Origin: JBOFFC01 sp051648405 | GTDB lineage: Bacteria; Planctomycetota; Planctomycetia; Pirellulales; Lacipirellulaceae | Length of the DNA stretch: 24,295 nt | Direction of reading: 5' to 3' | Assembly: GCA_051648405.1 (NCBI GenBank) | Contig: JBOFFC010000041.1 | Span: forward strand, 1 to 24,295 | Part shown: positions 23,195 through 24,295 of the stretch, piece by piece | Position numbering within the stretch: position 1 is the first letter of the stretch | Layout: every line of letters starts with the position of its first letter | Translations under genes and position numbers: made by a program | The notes under the pieces: model-generated | Seen by the model: only the letters and a program-made list of their open reading frames with translations | The model's database searches: none | What the model was told of the DNA's origin: nothing

Positions 23195-23552
23195 GAAGTG
23201 CTCAGTTGTGAGTTTGTGATGAACGATCTTTCGCAGACGAAAGACTCTGGGAACACGAAACGTCTGCGGTTGCCCACGGTAACCCAGCGAAGGGCAGCCA
23301 GCAACTGTTTTTCGTTATTTCCCCGATGGATTGAGCCTGAAACCACCGCTCCAAGCTCGGAATGCCACCCGTTTTGACCCGCTGCGCCCCCCCCGGGGCA
23401 AGCGTGTGCGGACTTCTCGACGTTTTCCCGGTCTTCCCGCCCAAACGAGCCTCTCTGCGAGCTGGGTTAGCAGCCTGTTGATTTTTCGCCAGGCTGCGTC
23501 GTCGCACGAGCGAAACGACCAATCACCAAAGGTGGTCAGCGCCACGCAGTCG
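23195..23552. other. 358-bp intergenic region upstream of the PEP-CTERM gene
   Basis: No gene can be supported. It contains a small perfect hairpin (TCTTTCG-CAGA-CGAAAGA, 23227-23244) in the probable leader of the PEP-CTERM gene, an AT-richer stretch around 23310-23330 where a promoter could lie, and the repeat end at 23469-23510. The last 40 bp are similar to the flank of the decayed gene at ~21550-21607. Confidence 0.55.
23469..23510. repeat. Inverted partial copy of one end of the 22391-22548 element
   Basis: Read on the minus strand, this stretch matches 22504-22546 almost base for base: GTGCGACGACGCAGCCTG, then a variable 8-9 bases, then TCAACAGGCTGCT. Inside it GCAGCCTG (23470-23477) pairs with CAGGCTGC (23490-23497). 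It points toward the PEP-CTERM gene from the other side. Confidence 0.65.
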
Positions 23553-24295
23553 CTACTCAGCGCCCTCGACCACCCCGACGTACCGCGGCTCCCCCAGCGA
23601 CCAGATCACCCAATCGCCGTCGTTGTCCCCGCCGTACGTCCAGTACTCTGGTGGGGACTCGTTGTCGGGGTCCGGTCGCATTCGCTCCGGCAACCGTCCC
23701 TCGTCGTCGTCCTTGTCCCAACCGCGGCTATAGACCACCGGCTGACCGTCGACGACCCGGTAGCCCAGCGCACCGCCGTTGATCCGGTCGATGGGTAGTT
23801 GCGGCATGTAGCGCGAGACCAGCTCCTCGAGCGTAGCCGGCCAGTCGCCGTTTTGTCGCTGGTGCAACTCAAGGGCAATGCCCAACAGCAAGCCGTCGCG
23901 CTCTCCTCCCGAGCGCTCGAACCGCTCGCGCGCGCTGTTGGTCGCGGGGTACACCAACTGGAACACCGCGTACCTGCTCGACAGCGACTCGGCAAACCGC
24001 TCAGCGCTCTTCGCCGAACCAAGTGCTGCCTGAGCGTCCGCGGTCGCGAGTTCGAAGAAGTGCTGGATGGCGTCTCGCGTCTCGCCGGCCGTCGCATTCG
24101 CCAAGCTGATCGCCGGCGACAGCGCCCACGACGCCGGGTCCCTGTCCGCGGGGGAGCCAAGCTGAAACAGCCAGTCTTCGTCCTTCCAACTTGCGAGCTC
24201 GCGTAAGCCCTCCTGTGTGAGGACGCCGCGGGGCGAATAGACCCGCTGGACGACGTCGAGCATCATCGCCCTCTCCCCTTCCAGGTAGGAGGCGA
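23553..24295 (-). CDS. Hypothetical protein, intact paralogue (5' end outside window)
   Basis: At least 246 residues. The frame remains open through the right edge: upstream of the ATG pair at 24263-24268 it reads YLEGERAMMLDVVQRVY, which looks like genuine coding sequence, so the start lies beyond the window. The visible part is soluble and helical (ESLSSRYAVFQLVYPATNSA, RDGLLLGIALELHQRQNGDW). It then has PATLEELVSRYMPQLPIDRI, LGYRVVDGQPVVYSRGWDKD and an end DGDWVIWSLGEPRYV. The late PxDxxxGxxLxYR..DG.PVVYS...D.DD arrangement is common in planctomycete proteins with a pseudopilin-like tail. Function unknown. The decayed copy at 21608-22350 shows a local duplication. Confidence 0.78.
   Translation of the reverse strand, partial: ASYLEGERAMMLDVVQRVYSPRGVLTQEGLRELASWKDEDWLFQLGSPADRDPASWALSPAISLANATAGETRDAIQHFFELATADAQAALGSAKSAERFAESLSSRYAVFQLVYPATNSARERFERSGGERDGLLLGIALELHQRQNGDWPATLEELVSRYMPQLPIDRINGGALGYRVVDGQPVVYSRGWDKDDDEGRLPERMRPDPDNESPPEYWTYGGDNDGDWVIWSLGEPRYVGVVEGAE

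Overview
The window is about 24.3 kb of GC-rich (roughly two-thirds G+C by eye) bacterial chromosome. It most likely comes from a planctomycete of the order Pirellulales (Lacipirellulaceae-like; inference). The signs are an N-terminal LEDR-type motif on a giant ELWxxDGTxxGT repeat protein that ends in a dockerin-like domain, a PEP-CTERM secreted protein, a DUF1080 protein, several lineage-type hypothetical proteins, weak or absent Shine-Dalgarno sites on many genes and frequent GTG starts. No rRNA, tRNA, CRISPR array or complete insertion sequence was seen.

Layout. 1-1525 (-): a polytopic membrane protein cut by the left edge. 1924-2442 (+): a RimI-like acetyltransferase. 2732-5914 (+): the 17-repeat ELWxxDGTxxGT/dockerin protein. 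6012-8501 (-): a compact three-gene unit encoding a degenerate receiver plus helical-domain protein, a MazG-type NTP pyrophosphohydrolase (ATGA-coupled) and an ATP-grasp ligase. 8615-10164 (+): larC (nickel-pincer cofactor synthesis) with a GTGA-coupled membrane-anchored coiled-coil protein. 10225-12315 (-): a YyaL/DUF255 thioredoxin-like protein. 12385-13536 (-): mnmA. 13692-14381 (-): a UPF0175/DUF3368 toxin-antitoxin pair. 14580-15702 (+): prfB with the classical +1 programmed frameshift. 15781-16263 (+): a hypothetical protein. 16292-17143 (-): a secreted DUF1080 protein. 17381-18376 (+): a KOW/SH3-like domain followed by a disordered tail carrying seven copies of a helical motif. 18386-19843 (-): a Tat-exported PhoX-like phosphatase. 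20028-20653 (+): a DUF5522 Cys-cluster protein coupled to a thioredoxin-like [2Fe-2S] ferredoxin. 20718-21454 (+): a second PIN-family toxin-antitoxin pair.

The right end (21.6-24.3 kb) is an accessory-looking patch. A decayed copy (21608-~22350) and an apparently intact copy (23553 to the edge) of the same hypothetical gene lie in the same orientation around a PEP-CTERM gene. That gene is bracketed by a 158-bp element with perfect 15-bp terminal inverted repeats and four successive hairpins, and by an inverted copy of one end of that element.

Two further palindromic repeats, built from a ~10-bp unit, sit exactly between convergent stop codons (5914/6012 and 10164/10225). They probably act as bidirectional 3' ends; one has supplied the last codons of the upstream gene. 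The best candidates for something undescribed are the seven-motif tail protein, the receiver/MazG/ATP-grasp unit and the four-hairpin element. Most other genes are recognisable housekeeping or family proteins.
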